Of a stretch of 34,870 nt of DNA, positions 25,477-34,436 are shown one piece after another. The stretch spans positions 1-34,870 of the forward strand of contig CAITWF010000060.1 of NCBI GenBank assembly GCA_903896015.1. Direction: 5' to 3'. The notes beneath the pieces are model-generated. The model saw nothing but the letters and a program-made list of their open reading frames with translations. It had not been told where the DNA came from and did no database searches. This DNA comes from an uncultured Opitutia bacterium (GTDB taxonomy: Bacteria; Verrucomicrobiota; Verrucomicrobiia; Opitutales; Opitutaceae). The position numbers were made by a program, and so were the translations under genes. Within the stretch, counting starts at the first letter, position 1. Every line of letters begins with the position of its first letter.

Positions 25477-27462
25477 TTAGAAGGAATATTTCACGGTCGT
25501 CGCAACGTAGTCGCGATCGTGGAGCAGGTTGAACTGGCCGGCGCCGAAGAAGCTGACGTAGCGCAGCTCGAACGACCAGGCGTTGCGGAAGCTGAACTCC
25601 ACGGCGGCGTTCACACTCTTGCGGCCCTCGATGTAGTTGCCAAGGGGCAGCGGGGTGTTGCCCGCGACATCATGCGTGAAGGCGAGCGACGGCGACATGT
25701 TCACGTTCGGGAGCAGGTTGTTGTAATCCAAGCGTCCGAGGACTTGGTAACCCCACGAGAATTTGTCCGCAAAGCCATTGGCCGGGCTCGGGGGAATCGC
25801 GCCAAAGCCGGTATTAATCATCGCGGAGGGATTGCCGCTGGCGAACGTGCCCGTGCCGTCGTAGCGCAGGACGCTCTTATCCGGAAGATTGGCCCAGAGG
25901 CCGCCGACTTCGCCGAGGAGGGTGAACTGCTGGGAGCCAAGCACGGGACCGAAGACTTTCGTCAGCGTCGTCTGCGCGGTCCACACGTCATGGCGGCGAT
26001 AGCCGGATATCTCGCTGTTGTATTGGCCGAGGTAGCTGCCGAGCTGGTTGTTCGGCGGTCCGAAGGTGCCGCTCAGCGACGAGAGCGTCGCGAAGAGCAG
26101 CTCAACGTCGTCGATTTGAAGCGGGACGTCGTGCTTGTAGCCGACTTCACCCTGCCACGAGATGCCGGTTTTGCCGATCGCGGTGTTGAAGCTGGCGCCG
26201 AACATATCGATGCCTTCGGGATACTCGATGAAGTAGCGGCCCGTGGCGGCCGCGGTGAGGAGACCAACCTTACCCGCACCAGCAGCTGCAGCTTGGACGG
26301 TCGGATAAAACGGCTGCAAGCTCGCAGGCAGCGCGGCCGCGGGGACGCCGGTGAGCGCTGCGCCGATAAGCGTGGTGAGCGAGGCGGAGACACTCGCGGC
26401 CGGAATCCCCGCGGCGATCATGGCGGGTGCGAGCGGCGTCACGAGGCTCGTCGCCGTCGCGATCACGAGCGGCGTGCTGATCGGGCCGGTGGGTGTGCGT
26501 GCGCTGATGAGCGGCGAGCGACTGTTGTAGCGCGCGTAATAGAGGCCAAATTCGGTGTCGTGCAGCGCGGGCGCGAGGATGTGCGTGGCGAGGCCGTATT
26601 GGTTGAAGTTGGAGCCCTCGCGATCCTTGTCGCGCGGGATGGCACCGAGCGTGCCCGTGTCGGGCAGAGTGCCAAAACCAAGGAAGACATTGCTGCCGCC
26701 GCGGGTCGCAAAATCATTCGTCGAGAAATAGGTGCCGGCGGGCTCGAGTTCGTTGCGGCGGAATTCGAGGAGCCAAAACGGTTCCAGCGTCACGTTCTTC
26801 GTGATGCCAATCGAGGCCTTGATCATGTTGACCGGCAGCAGGGCCTCTTTGAGTTCGGAGCCGGGCACCCGGAGCTTCGAGAGGTCGGCGGAATTGACGA
26901 CATTGATGCCGTTCGGGATGAACGTGCTTTCGCCGAGGCTGAGAACCTGGCGGCCGATGCGAAAGTCAAAGGGCATATCCGCGCCGACCGTAAATTTTCC
27001 ACGGACATACATATCAAGCATCTCGCCGCCGCGGACGACGCGGTCCTTCGCCTGTTGCGAGAGCGTGGTGCGGAGGGTGTCGCCGCTCTTGCCGTCGGTG
27101 AACCAGTAGCCGCGGACGAACGCGCCGAAGTCGCCGTACTTCAACTCAAGGTCATGCGAGCCCTTGAAGAGCTCCGAAACCCAGCCCTTGCCGTAGTTGA
27201 GGTTGCCGTCGTCGGTATTAACGGAGTTGAGCTGACCGGCGACGCCGTTGAAGGAATTCGACGTGCCGTAATTGCTGGGGCTCGGATTTTGCAGGCGATA
27301 GAGGCCGCCAAAGGATAGCGTGCTGTCGAAGCTGCCCTGGATTTCGCCGGCCTTGAACTGAAAGGCGCGGACGGGCGCGGCACCGAGGAGCACGCCGAGT
27401 GCCGTGAGAAGGGTCACGCGCGCGAAGCGAGCGGCGACAAGTGAAGACGGATGATCATTCAT
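25477..27462 (-). CDS. DUF1302 outer-membrane beta-barrel protein
   Basis: The 661-residue protein has a signal peptide (MNDHPSSLVAARFARVTLLTALGVLLGAAPVRA region split at A-F), then FQFKAGEIQGSFDSTLSFGGLYRL typical of DUF1302, many alternating strands, and an ending VATTVKYSF with the C-terminal phenylalanine of outer-membrane barrels. An Ala/Thr/Val-rich stretch (about 365-450, between PTGPISTPL and GRYFIEYPEGIDMFG) looks like the extended loop seen in many family members. DUF1302 proteins nearly always travel with DUF1329, as here. A channel or receptor for a hydrophobic compound is inferred. The frame is open far upstream, but the ATG at 27462 starts the signal peptide. Confidence 0.92.
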   Translation of the reverse strand: MNDHPSSLVAARFARVTLLTALGVLLGAAPVRAFQFKAGEIQGSFDSTLSFGGLYRLQNPSPSNYGTSNSFNGVAGQLNSVNTDDGNLNYGKGWVSELFKGSHDLELKYGDFGAFVRGYWFTDGKSGDTLRTTLSQQAKDRVVRGGEMLDMYVRGKFTVGADMPFDFRIGRQVLSLGESTFIPNGINVVNSADLSKLRVPGSELKEALLPVNMIKASIGITKNVTLEPFWLLEFRRNELEPAGTYFSTNDFATRGGSNVFLGFGTLPDTGTLGAIPRDKDREGSNFNQYGLATHILAPALHDTEFGLYYARYNSRSPLISARTPTGPISTPLVIATATSLVTPLAPAMIAAGIPAASVSASLTTLIGAALTGVPAAALPASLQPFYPTVQAAAAGAGKVGLLTAAATGRYFIEYPEGIDMFGASFNTAIGKTGISWQGEVGYKHDVPLQIDDVELLFATLSSLSGTFGPPNNQLGSYLGQYNSEISGYRRHDVWTAQTTLTKVFGPVLGSQQFTLLGEVGGLWANLPDKSVLRYDGTGTFASGNPSAMINTGFGAIPPSPANGFADKFSWGYQVLGRLDYNNLLPNVNMSPSLAFTHDVAGNTPLPLGNYIEGRKSVNAAVEFSFRNAWSFELRYVSFFGAGQFNLLHDRDYVATTVKYSF

Positions 27463-27477
27463 GGTTTTTGAAACGAG

Positions 27478-27501
27478 AAAAACCTCCGCCCGGGGAGGTT
27501 T
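27478..27501 (-). promoter_or_regulatory. Terminator-like hairpin in the leader of the DUF1302 gene
   Basis: On the minus strand an 8-bp stem (AAACCTCC / GGAGGTTT; plus-strand arms 27480-27487 and 27494-27501) is followed by a T run (27482-27478), only 15 nt before the start codon. No minus-strand gene lies upstream (uvrA is divergent), so it cannot be the end of another operon and may be a transcriptional attenuator. Further upstream, CAACAC (27531-27536) can pair either with GTGTTG (27545-27550) or, through AACAC, with GTGTT (27516-27520). Confidence 0.6.
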
Positions 27502-27671
27502 GGTGCAGGGGTGAAGTGTTCGTAAACCAACAACACGGGGGTTTGTGTTGCGCGCAGAAAACGGCGGCGTGTCGTGCGGTGCAAGTGTGAATATGACACC
27601 GGTCCCGCCCCGGAAACTACGCATCGGGCTTTGACGCGCAGGGGAATTTCGCAACGTTGCGCGTTCGACTC

Positions 27672-30608
27672 ATGCAGGCCGCAACCCACATCCACATCAA
27701 AGGCGCCCGCGAACACAACTTGAAGAACCTCGAGTTGCGGCTCCCGCGTGGAAAACTAATAGTGGTCACGGGGCCCAGCGGCTCTGGCAAGTCGTCGCTG
27801 GCCTTCGACACGATCTATGCGGAGGGCTACCGGAAATACATGGAGTCGCTAAGCGCGCAGGCGCGCCAGGTGCTCGACCAACTCAAGCGGCCCGACGTCG
27901 ATTTCATCCACGGACTCTCGCCGGTCCTTGCGATTGAGCAGCGCACCGGCGCCGGCGGCCCACGCTCGACGATCGCGACGGCCACCGAAATCGCCGACTA
28001 CGCGCAGCTGCTCTGGGCGCTCGTCGGTCAGCAATTCTGCCCGAAGGACGGAGGTCGCGTGATGCAGCGATCACTTGACGATAACGTCCAGCGCGTCCTT
28101 ACCGAGTGCGTCGGTGAGCGTGTGATGCTGCTCGCACCGTTCATGCGTGCCAAGCCGAGCGTGCTGCGCGAAGAATTGCCACGGCTGCGCCAGCGCGGCT
28201 TCCAGCGCGTGCGGCTCGACGGTGAAATCAAGAATCTCGACGAACCCAAACTCATCCCGACCGGTGCGAAAGAGGTCGTGGTCGAAGTCGTGGTGGATCG
28301 CCTCGTCGCGACCGCCGACCAACGCGCGCGGCTCGCCGACTCCCTCGAACTCGCCTTTCGCGAAGGCAAGGATCGCGCCGTCGTGCTCGCGCAAAAAACG
28401 GCCGAGTCGCCGTGGCGCGAGCTGCCCCTCTCCCAGTCGCTCGCGTGCGAAGTGTGCGGCGATGTTTTCGAGAAACTCTCAGCCAAGCATTTTTCCTACT
28501 CGAATCGCGAGGGCGCCTGCTCCACGTGCGACGGATTGGGACGAAAGCTTCGCTTTGTACCCGAGCTGATTGTCGCCGATCCGGACAAAAGCGTGCGTGA
28601 GGGCGCGCTGAAGCCCTGGCGCATCGGCGGAAAAAATCTCATCATAAAGCACAACGCACTGCTCAAGCAGCTCGCCGAGCAGTTGCCGTTCGATGCCGAC
28701 GTGCCCTGGAAAAAACTTCCCGAAGAAACGCGCCGCGCGATTTTGTTTGGGGCGGGGGAGCGGGAGTTTGCGTTCAAGCTCCGCCGGATGCGCGAGGCGA
28801 AGGCGCAGACGTTTCCCGGCGTGATCGCCGATCTGGAGGAGAGCTGGCGGCACACCGATAGCGAAGGCTTTCGGGCGCGGCTCACAACGTTCATGGTCGC
28901 GGGCGAGTGTCCCGAGTGTCACGGCTCGCGGCTCAATGCCCGCAGCGGTGCCGTGCGTATCTCATGTCGGGCGTCTGTCGTGCAGACCCCGTCGTCCGAA
29001 GATCCTCAAGCCGACGTCAGCAAGGCTGACGCCCTGCGTGGTGACGGGCTCACTTTTCCTGAGTTCATGCAGCTAGACATCGGCGAGGCGCACACGGTGG
29101 CACGTGAACTGGTCGCCGCGCACAGCGCCAACGATGCCGCCAACGACGTGGTCACCGGCATCGAGCAACGGCTGCACTTTCTCCTCGAAACTGGGCTCGC
29201 CTACCTGACGCTCGATCGCGACTACGTGACGCTTTCGGGCGGCGAGGCGCAGCGCGTGCGGCTCGCGACGCAGCTCGGCATGGGCCTCATCGGCGTCATC
29301 TACGTCCTCGACGAACCGAGCATCGGTCTGCACCCACACGACAACCAGAAGCTCCTCGATACCATCGTCGCGCTCCGCGATCGCGGCAACACCGTCATCG
29401 TCGTCGAGCACGACGAGGACACGCTGCGTCTGGCCGACGAACTCATTGAGCTTGGCCCCGAGGCCGGCGTTGAAGGCGGCAATCTATTGTTTCAAGGCAC
29501 GCCGGCCGACTGCATGAAACTTTCGCCGCGTGTTTCTCGTACCGGTGGCTATCTCTCGCGCACACTCTCGGTCATCCGCGACGCGAAATTGAAGGAGCCT
29601 GACGGAGCGTGGCTCACCGTGCGCGAGGCCCGCGCCAACAATCTTCGCGGAATCGATGTGCGGTTTCCGGTCGGACTGCTCACGGTCGTAACGGGCGTCA
29701 GCGGCTCCGGCAAAAGCACGCTCGTCAACGATGTTCTCGCCGCCGCCGCTGCGCGCAAACTCAACGGCGCAAAAACGATTCCCGGCAAGCACCGCCACAT
29801 CGAGAATCTCGATTTCTTCGAAAAGCTCGTGCAGGTCGATCAGGAGCCGATCGGCCGCAGTCCGAGGTCCAATCCCGCGACCTACGTCGACCTGCTTACC
29901 CTTCTGCGGGATCTCTACGCGTCAGTGCCCCTCGCGAAGGTGCGCGGCTACAAGGCGAGCCGATTCTCGTTCAACGTTCGCGGCGGCCGTTGCGAACGCT
30001 GCCAAGGCGACGGCGCCATCAAGCTCGATATGCAATTCATGGCCGACGCCTACGCGCCGTGTCCCAGCTGTGGCGGCCGCCGCTTCAACCGCGAGACGCT
30101 GGAAATTCTCTTCCACGGCAAATCGATCGCCGACGTCCTCGATCTGACCGTGCGCGAAGCGATCACACTCTTCCGCAACATTCCGCGCGTGATCGACAAA
30201 CTCGCGACGCTCGATGCGGTCGGGCTCGGCTACCTCACGCTCGGCCAGTCGGCGACTACACTTTCTGGCGGCGAAGCGCAGCGCTTGAAACTCTCGCTCG
30301 AACTGAGCAAGCGCCAGCAAGGCTCGACGCTCTACATCCTCGACGAGCCAACGACGGGCCTGCACTGGACTGACATCCAGAAGCTGATGGACCTGCTTTT
30401 CAAACTCCGCGATCAGGGCAACACCGTCATCATCATCGAGCACAATCTCGACGTGATCAATCTGGCCGACTGGCTGATCGATCTCGGTCCGGGCGGCGGC
30501 CGCGAAGGCGGCGAACTGATCTTCTCCGGCCCGCGCGCAGAAATCGAAGCGAGCGAGCGGTCCCTCACCGGCGCGGCTCTGCGGCGTTGGCGCGAACAGA
30601 TCCTTTAG
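27672..30608 (+). CDS. uvrA: Excinuclease ABC subunit A (UvrA)
   Basis: UvrA is the damage-recognising ATPase of nucleotide excision repair; it loads UvrB onto damaged DNA. The 978 residues contain both ABC modules: Walker [10 protein letters not shown] (34-42) and GVSGSGKST (675-683), signatures LSGGEAQR (521-528 and 864-871), Walker B YVLDEPS (544-550) and YILDEPT, and zinc sites C259/C262/C283/C286 and C774/C777/C797/C800. The UvrB-binding insertion (about 131-245) is present, so it is not a shortened UvrA2. An extra loop at about 431-459 contains a REP-like palindrome read as DVSKADALR (448-456). The start ATG at 27672 is preferred over a TTG five codons earlier. The stop overlaps the convergent GH43 stop by 3 bp. 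Verrucomicrobia often have more than one uvrA, so this may be a paralogue. Confidence 0.94.
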   Translation: MQAATHIHIKGAREHNLKNLELRLPRGKLIVVTGPSGSGKSSLAFDTIYAEGYRKYMESLSAQARQVLDQLKRPDVDFIHGLSPVLAIEQRTGAGGPRSTIATATEIADYAQLLWALVGQQFCPKDGGRVMQRSLDDNVQRVLTECVGERVMLLAPFMRAKPSVLREELPRLRQRGFQRVRLDGEIKNLDEPKLIPTGAKEVVVEVVVDRLVATADQRARLADSLELAFREGKDRAVVLAQKTAESPWRELPLSQSLACEVCGDVFEKLSAKHFSYSNREGACSTCDGLGRKLRFVPELIVADPDKSVREGALKPWRIGGKNLIIKHNALLKQLAEQLPFDADVPWKKLPEETRRAILFGAGEREFAFKLRRMREAKAQTFPGVIADLEESWRHTDSEGFRARLTTFMVAGECPECHGSRLNARSGAVRISCRASVVQTPSSEDPQADVSKADALRGDGLTFPEFMQLDIGEAHTVARELVAAHSANDAANDVVTGIEQRLHFLLETGLAYLTLDRDYVTLSGGEAQRVRLATQLGMGLIGVIYVLDEPSIGLHPHDNQKLLDTIVALRDRGNTVIVVEHDEDTLRLADELIELGPEAGVEGGNLLFQGTPADCMKLSPRVSRTGGYLSRTLSVIRDAKLKEPDGAWLTVREARANNLRGIDVRFPVGLLTVVTGVSGSGKSTLVNDVLAAAAARKLNGAKTIPGKHRHIENLDFFEKLVQVDQEPIGRSPRSNPATYVDLLTLLRDLYASVPLAKVRGYKASRFSFNVRGGRCERCQGDGAIKLDMQFMADAYAPCPSCGGRRFNRETLEILFHGKSIADVLDLTVREAITLFRNIPRVIDKLATLDAVGLGYLTLGQSATTLSGGEAQRLKLSLELSKRQQGSTLYILDEPTTGLHWTDIQKLMDLLFKLRDQGNTVIIIEHNLDVINLADWLIDLGPGGGREGGELIFSGPRAEIEASERSLTGAALRRWREQIL
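29015..29038 (+). repeat. REP-like palindrome, copy 4, inside uvrA
   Basis: CGTCAG and CTGACG surround CAAGG and are followed by CCCTGCG: one base different from the copy upstream of the RAYT gene. It lies in frame within uvrA and does not introduce a stop. It is 26 kb from the RAYT gene and in the same orientation as the other three copies. Confidence 0.88.
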
Positions 30609-31615
30609 TTTTTTTTCACGCGCAGAGTATCCCCGAGGTCTTCGAGTTCAAAAATCCGCTGGCGCGTGCTTGGCGAATCATTCGGAGAGTGCAGGGTCAG
30701 CATAAGCTGGCCGTCGAAACGGCGAAAGATCATCGGGTGGCCGCCGTCGGCGGCGTAGAGCGGTTCGGCTTGCTGCGTCCACGGGCCGGCTAGTTTTCCG
30801 CTTTGCGAGAGCGCGATGCCGGTCGTGTAGCCGCCGGTTCCGAAGCCCGACCACACCATGAGGAGCTTCCCGGTTTTGCTGCGGTAGAGATACGGGCCGT
30901 CGGTCACGTGGCAGCCATAGGTTTGGTTTTTCACGCTCCACGGCGCGTCGCTGCCGTCGAAGAGTTTCACGGGTTCGCCGTCGGCCGCGGAAAGATCATC
31001 TTTGAGTTTCACCAGCTCAATTGCGCCGTTCTTGATCTGCACCCACTCGTGCGAGAAGACCATGTAGGGGACGTCGTCCTCGACCCAGAGCGTGCCGTCA
31101 AGTGTCATCATGTCAGTCGGCAAGGTGGAGCGATTTTCGAATGGGTGAAACGGTCCCGTGATGGCGTCGCTCCAAAGCACCTGTGAGCCGCGCTTCACCC
31201 GAGCGCGCCAGTTGCGCCACTGCTCGGTCAGCAGGTGACTCGAGTCGAACGTGAGGAAGAGATAATACTTTCCTTTGTATCGGTGAATCTCCGGCGCCCA
31301 GATGCCGCGATCGCCCCACCAGTCCTCCGGCACCTCGAAGATCACACGCGGTCCATTCCAAGTATGGAGATCCTTGCTGGAGTATTGGACGACGGTGGCG
31401 CGGCCGTTGGGCCCGCGGCGCCCGGCGCTCACGAGATAGTAGGTTTTCGTCGCCTCGTCGGGTAGAATGCAGGAGTCGCGCAGCCGCACGTCGGTGAGCT
31501 TCACGCTCTGCAACACGGGCGGTGTCACCGGTTCGGTTGCAGGCTGTGCCGACGCAAGGAGCGCTGTCAGAAGCGCAAGGAGCGGGAGTGGCAAAGGGGA
31601 AAAGCGGAGGCGCAT
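30605..31615 (-). CDS. Secreted glycoside hydrolase family 43-like protein
   Basis: The 336-residue protein has a signal peptide ([23 protein letters not shown]) and a five-bladed propeller pattern of GH43 type, a group that cleaves arabinose- or xylose-containing side chains. Visible elements are [21 protein letters not shown] with the likely catalytic-base aspartate, [40 protein letters not shown] with a candidate acid glutamate, [21 protein letters not shown], and [22 protein letters not shown]. The exact substrate cannot be read. It diverges from a second secreted protein across a 124-bp region containing a 17-bp inverted repeat, suggesting joint control. The 3' end is convergent with uvrA. 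Confidence 0.86.
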   Translation of the reverse strand: MRLRFSPLPLPLLALLTALLASAQPATEPVTPPVLQSVKLTDVRLRDSCILPDEATKTYYLVSAGRRGPNGRATVVQYSSKDLHTWNGPRVIFEVPEDWWGDRGIWAPEIHRYKGKYYLFLTFDSSHLLTEQWRNWRARVKRGSQVLWSDAITGPFHPFENRSTLPTDMMTLDGTLWVEDDVPYMVFSHEWVQIKNGAIELVKLKDDLSAADGEPVKLFDGSDAPWSVKNQTYGCHVTDGPYLYRSKTGKLLMVWSGFGTGGYTTGIALSQSGKLAGPWTQQAEPLYAADGGHPMIFRRFDGQLMLTLHSPNDSPSTRQRIFELEDLGDTLRVKKN

Positions 31616-31666
31616 CGGAGCGAGCAGGCGGGTTAAATCAGTTGCGAAACCGAGTGGAAATCGAAT

Positions 31667-31683
31667 CGGTCAGACTCTGACCG
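31667..31683. promoter_or_regulatory. 17-bp inverted repeat in the divergent promoter region, likely operator
   Basis: CGGTCAG (31667-31673) and CTGACCG (31677-31683) are perfect inverted halves around ACT, in the 124 bp between the divergent GH43-like and unknown secreted protein genes (51 bp from one start, 56 bp from the other). Symmetry and central position are typical of a dimeric repressor or activator site that serves both genes. No regulator gene is adjacent. Confidence 0.6.
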
Positions 31684-31739
31684 TCAATCGGGTTGCGACT
31701 CGTCTTTTGCAGCGCAGAGCGAAACATGGCGAGCACCCC

Positions 31740-33554
31740 ATGAAGTTACGCCATCTCTTCGCAACGGCTACGCTGGCGACGATCGTGTCTGCCTTTGCCC
31801 AGTCCACCAAGGCACCGATCGAAATCGCGACGCCGATGCCCGCGCCCGAGTGGGCCAAACTCGAGCGGCAGATTCTCGCCGAGAGCGTGCCGGCATGCCT
31901 CGAGTTCGAGCAAAAATATTACGACGAACGCGGCTATCTACAGTGCTTCGTGCGCTGGGGCGCAAATGATGGCGCGGATGATGCGTTTGAAAATTTTGCC
32001 GACTGGCCGCAACTCCACGCGCTCGGTGCGAGTGACGAGATCCTTCGGATTTTCCTGAAAACTTGGAACGGCATGATTCGCCAATACTCCGAGGCGAAGA
32101 CGATCGATGTGCCGGCGGGCCGCGACGGAATTTATTTCAAGGAGTTCAACGCGCAGGCCGACTGGATGCACCAGGGCGAGGGCTTGCGGACGTTCAACCA
32201 GTTGGGCCTCACGGCCCCCGACTTGCCGATTTATCAGGAGCGCGTGCGGCGTTTCGCCGGCCTCTACATGGCGGAGGACCCCGACGCGCCGAACTACGAT
32301 CCGAAGCTGAAACTAATTCGTTCGATGCAAAACGGGTCAAAAGGGCCAATGCTGCGCAAGGCCACCGCTCTCGACTGGGTCGGCGATCCGTTTGAAGTCG
32401 CGAACTTCCTCGCCGGACACGGCGAGAGCACCTACGCACAGTTTCTCGAACACTATCGCGACTACTCCGAGGTCGCCGGGGATCACTTCCTCAATCTCGT
32501 CGCGACGACGCTGCCGACCGACGCTTTTTTGCTCACGCACGAGCCGAGCTACAAACAATGGCTCATCGATTATATGGACGCGTGGGTCGCACGTATGAAG
32601 GCGAACGGCGGCGTCATTCCGAGCTATGTTGACTTTCGCGACGGAAAAATTGGCGGGCCGGATAACAAGTGGTGGGGCAACGCCTACGGCTGGGGTTTCT
32701 CGCCGTCGAACCCCGTCACTGGCAAGCGCGAGAACCGCAACCGCATTCCGCGCGCCACGGTTGGTTTCGCGAATGCGTTGCTCGTCACGGGTGATCAGAA
32801 ATATCCCGAGGCGTGGCGCACGATGATGGACGCGGTCAACTCGCACGCGCGCACCGCAGCGGATGGGAAAAGGGAGTATCCGACGATGTGCGGCGCGGAC
32901 GGCTGGTATGGCTGGCAGAAGGAGCCGTGGAATGTGGGTGCCCTTGAACTGTGGTATTGGTCACAACGCACCGACGATCGGGAGCGGATTGGTAAGAGCG
33001 AGTGGCTGGAGTTTCTTGACGGCAGGAATCCCGCCTTTCCCGAAGCCGCGCTGCGCCGTGACCTGGCCGCAATCGAAAAAAAGGTGACGGGCTTCCGCGC
33101 CGACACCAAGCCCCCCGAGCGCCGGCTCGCGGACAACATGATGGATTTCAATCCCGCGTCGGTGGCCGCCCTCGAGGAACTGATGTGGGGCGCGTTACCG
33201 CCGGGCCGCGAGGGGAGCCTGCTCAGCGCGCGTCTGCGCTACTTCGATCCGGTGGCTAAGCGTGCGGGCGTGCCGCCGGACGTCGGCGCGCTGGTCTCAG
33301 AAATGAGTGACACACGCACCGTCGTCACGCTGGTGAATCTCAGCGCAACGGAATCACGCACCCTGATCGTGCAAGGCGGCGGCTATGGCGAACACCGGAT
33401 CGAAGCGATTGACGTGGAAGGAAGGGCCGCGCCCATCGCGGCGCGCCACTTCTTTACGGTGCGCTTGGCACCAGGCGCAGGCGCGAGATTGGTGCTGACG
33501 ATGCGCCGCTACGCGAACCCGCCGACGGTGCATTTCCCCTGGGATCGCTCGTGA
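31740..33554 (+). CDS. Secreted protein of unknown function, probable alpha-helical toroid
   Basis: The 604-residue protein begins with a signal peptide (MKLRHLFATATLATIVSAFA). I recognise the pattern from uncharacterised proteins of Planctomycetes and Verrucomicrobia but know no characterised member. Notable conserved-looking stretches are FVRWGANDGADDAFENFADWP, a KEFNAQADWMHQGEGL segment, AEDPDAPNYDP, TALDWVGDPFE, WWGNAYGWGFSP, PTMCGADGWYGWQ and LELWYWSQR. The abundance of Trp, Tyr, Asp and Gly in helix-ending loops resembles the (alpha/alpha) barrels of glycosidases and polysaccharide lyases, and the C-terminal 130 residues look like a beta-sandwich. The ATG at 31740 is chosen for the signal peptide; the longer frame would overlap the divergent gene. 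The neighbour is a GH43-like enzyme, so a carbohydrate role is inferred. Confidence 0.75.
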   Translation: MKLRHLFATATLATIVSAFAQSTKAPIEIATPMPAPEWAKLERQILAESVPACLEFEQKYYDERGYLQCFVRWGANDGADDAFENFADWPQLHALGASDEILRIFLKTWNGMIRQYSEAKTIDVPAGRDGIYFKEFNAQADWMHQGEGLRTFNQLGLTAPDLPIYQERVRRFAGLYMAEDPDAPNYDPKLKLIRSMQNGSKGPMLRKATALDWVGDPFEVANFLAGHGESTYAQFLEHYRDYSEVAGDHFLNLVATTLPTDAFLLTHEPSYKQWLIDYMDAWVARMKANGGVIPSYVDFRDGKIGGPDNKWWGNAYGWGFSPSNPVTGKRENRNRIPRATVGFANALLVTGDQKYPEAWRTMMDAVNSHARTAADGKREYPTMCGADGWYGWQKEPWNVGALELWYWSQRTDDRERIGKSEWLEFLDGRNPAFPEAALRRDLAAIEKKVTGFRADTKPPERRLADNMMDFNPASVAALEELMWGALPPGREGSLLSARLRYFDPVAKRAGVPPDVGALVSEMSDTRTVVTLVNLSATESRTLIVQGGGYGEHRIEAIDVEGRAAPIAARHFFTVRLAPGAGARLVLTMRRYANPPTVHFPWDRS

Positions 33555-33571
33555 TCGTAGCGCGCTGCTTG

Positions 33572-34357
33572 TTAGTTGCCGCCGGGTCCCTCGCCGCCGA
33601 ACCCGCCGCCACCACGCCCACCGCCACCGCCACCACGACCGCCCCGGCCACCTCCGCCGAAACCGCCTTCGCCGCGCTCGTCGGTGAATTCTAGTGTCGT
33701 GGTGGTCTCGACGTAGATTCCTTTGCCGTCCTTCTTTGGCGGCTCGTAAGACATCAACGCCACCGCCTGCATCGCGGGGAATTCGAATTCCTTATGCTTC
33801 GCGCCAAGGACACTCGGGTTAAAGGTCGAGCCGTCTGGACCGACGACGAACTTCACTTGCACCTTTTCTTCGGTGCCGGATCCGGCGAGCGCCCGGGGAT
33901 ACATGACGCGGGCGTTCTTCTTCACCTTCAGTTTTGCACCATAGTCCTTCAGGCTGACCGCGGCTTCGGGCAACGTCACAAAAACCTTCCGCTTTACACT
34001 CGCATTGATCTGTTGATCGACGGGCGCTTGAAATCGAAACGGAATGCTCACGCGCCGGTCCACGGGTGCACCGTCGAGGGAGCCCGGCTGAAATTTCCAC
34101 GTGCTGACGGCGGCCATGGCGGCGCGGCCAAACGCGCGGTGCGTGGCCATCGCAAGTTCTGGCGCACTGACGGCGCCGTCGGCTTTCACCGTGAAGTCGA
34201 CCTCAGCGACACCACTCAGACCGGTGTCGGTCAGCGATTCCGGATAGCCGGGGGAAGGCGTGTCGAGCGGCTTCGGATCGACTTTTTGAGCGGGCGCGCT
34301 GACAACGCCGAGCGCGAGCCAAACGAGGAGACCGAAGAAGTGGTAAGATTTTTTCAT
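33572..34357 (-). CDS. Exported protein with two TonB C-terminal-type domains
   Basis: The 261-residue protein has a signal peptide or N-terminal anchor (MKKSYHFFGLLVWLALGVVSA) and two copies of the TonB C-terminal fold: about 38-115 (PGYPESLTDTGLSGVAEVDFTV, then AAMAAVSTWKFQPG) and about 146-225 (YPRALAGSGTEEKVQVKFVV, then AMQAVALMSYEPP). Each ends with the typical W/Y-x-F/Y-x-P-type strand. The proline-rich spacer and long N-terminal region of true TonB are absent, so it may be a periplasmic TonB-like adaptor and not an energy transducer. The last 35 residues are almost pure Gly/Arg ([12 protein letters not shown] type). It converges on the unknown secreted gene with a 17-bp gap. The ATG at 34357 is chosen for the signal peptide. 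Confidence 0.85.
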   Translation of the reverse strand: MKKSYHFFGLLVWLALGVVSAPAQKVDPKPLDTPSPGYPESLTDTGLSGVAEVDFTVKADGAVSAPELAMATHRAFGRAAMAAVSTWKFQPGSLDGAPVDRRVSIPFRFQAPVDQQINASVKRKVFVTLPEAAVSLKDYGAKLKVKKNARVMYPRALAGSGTEEKVQVKFVVGPDGSTFNPSVLGAKHKEFEFPAMQAVALMSYEPPKKDGKGIYVETTTTLEFTDERGEGGFGGGGRGGRGGGGGGRGGGGFGGEGPGGN

Positions 34358-34436
34358 GGGGAGAAACGGGGCAATCCCTGACAACGGACACTCGCCTGAA
34401 ATTCTGGCGCGGCGCAAGATCACGTTAGCGAGTGCA

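Noticed and set aside
30604-30617. T-rich run after uvrA as an intrinsic terminator.
   Set aside because: Eight T follow the stop codon but no convincing GC-rich stem precedes them on the plus strand.
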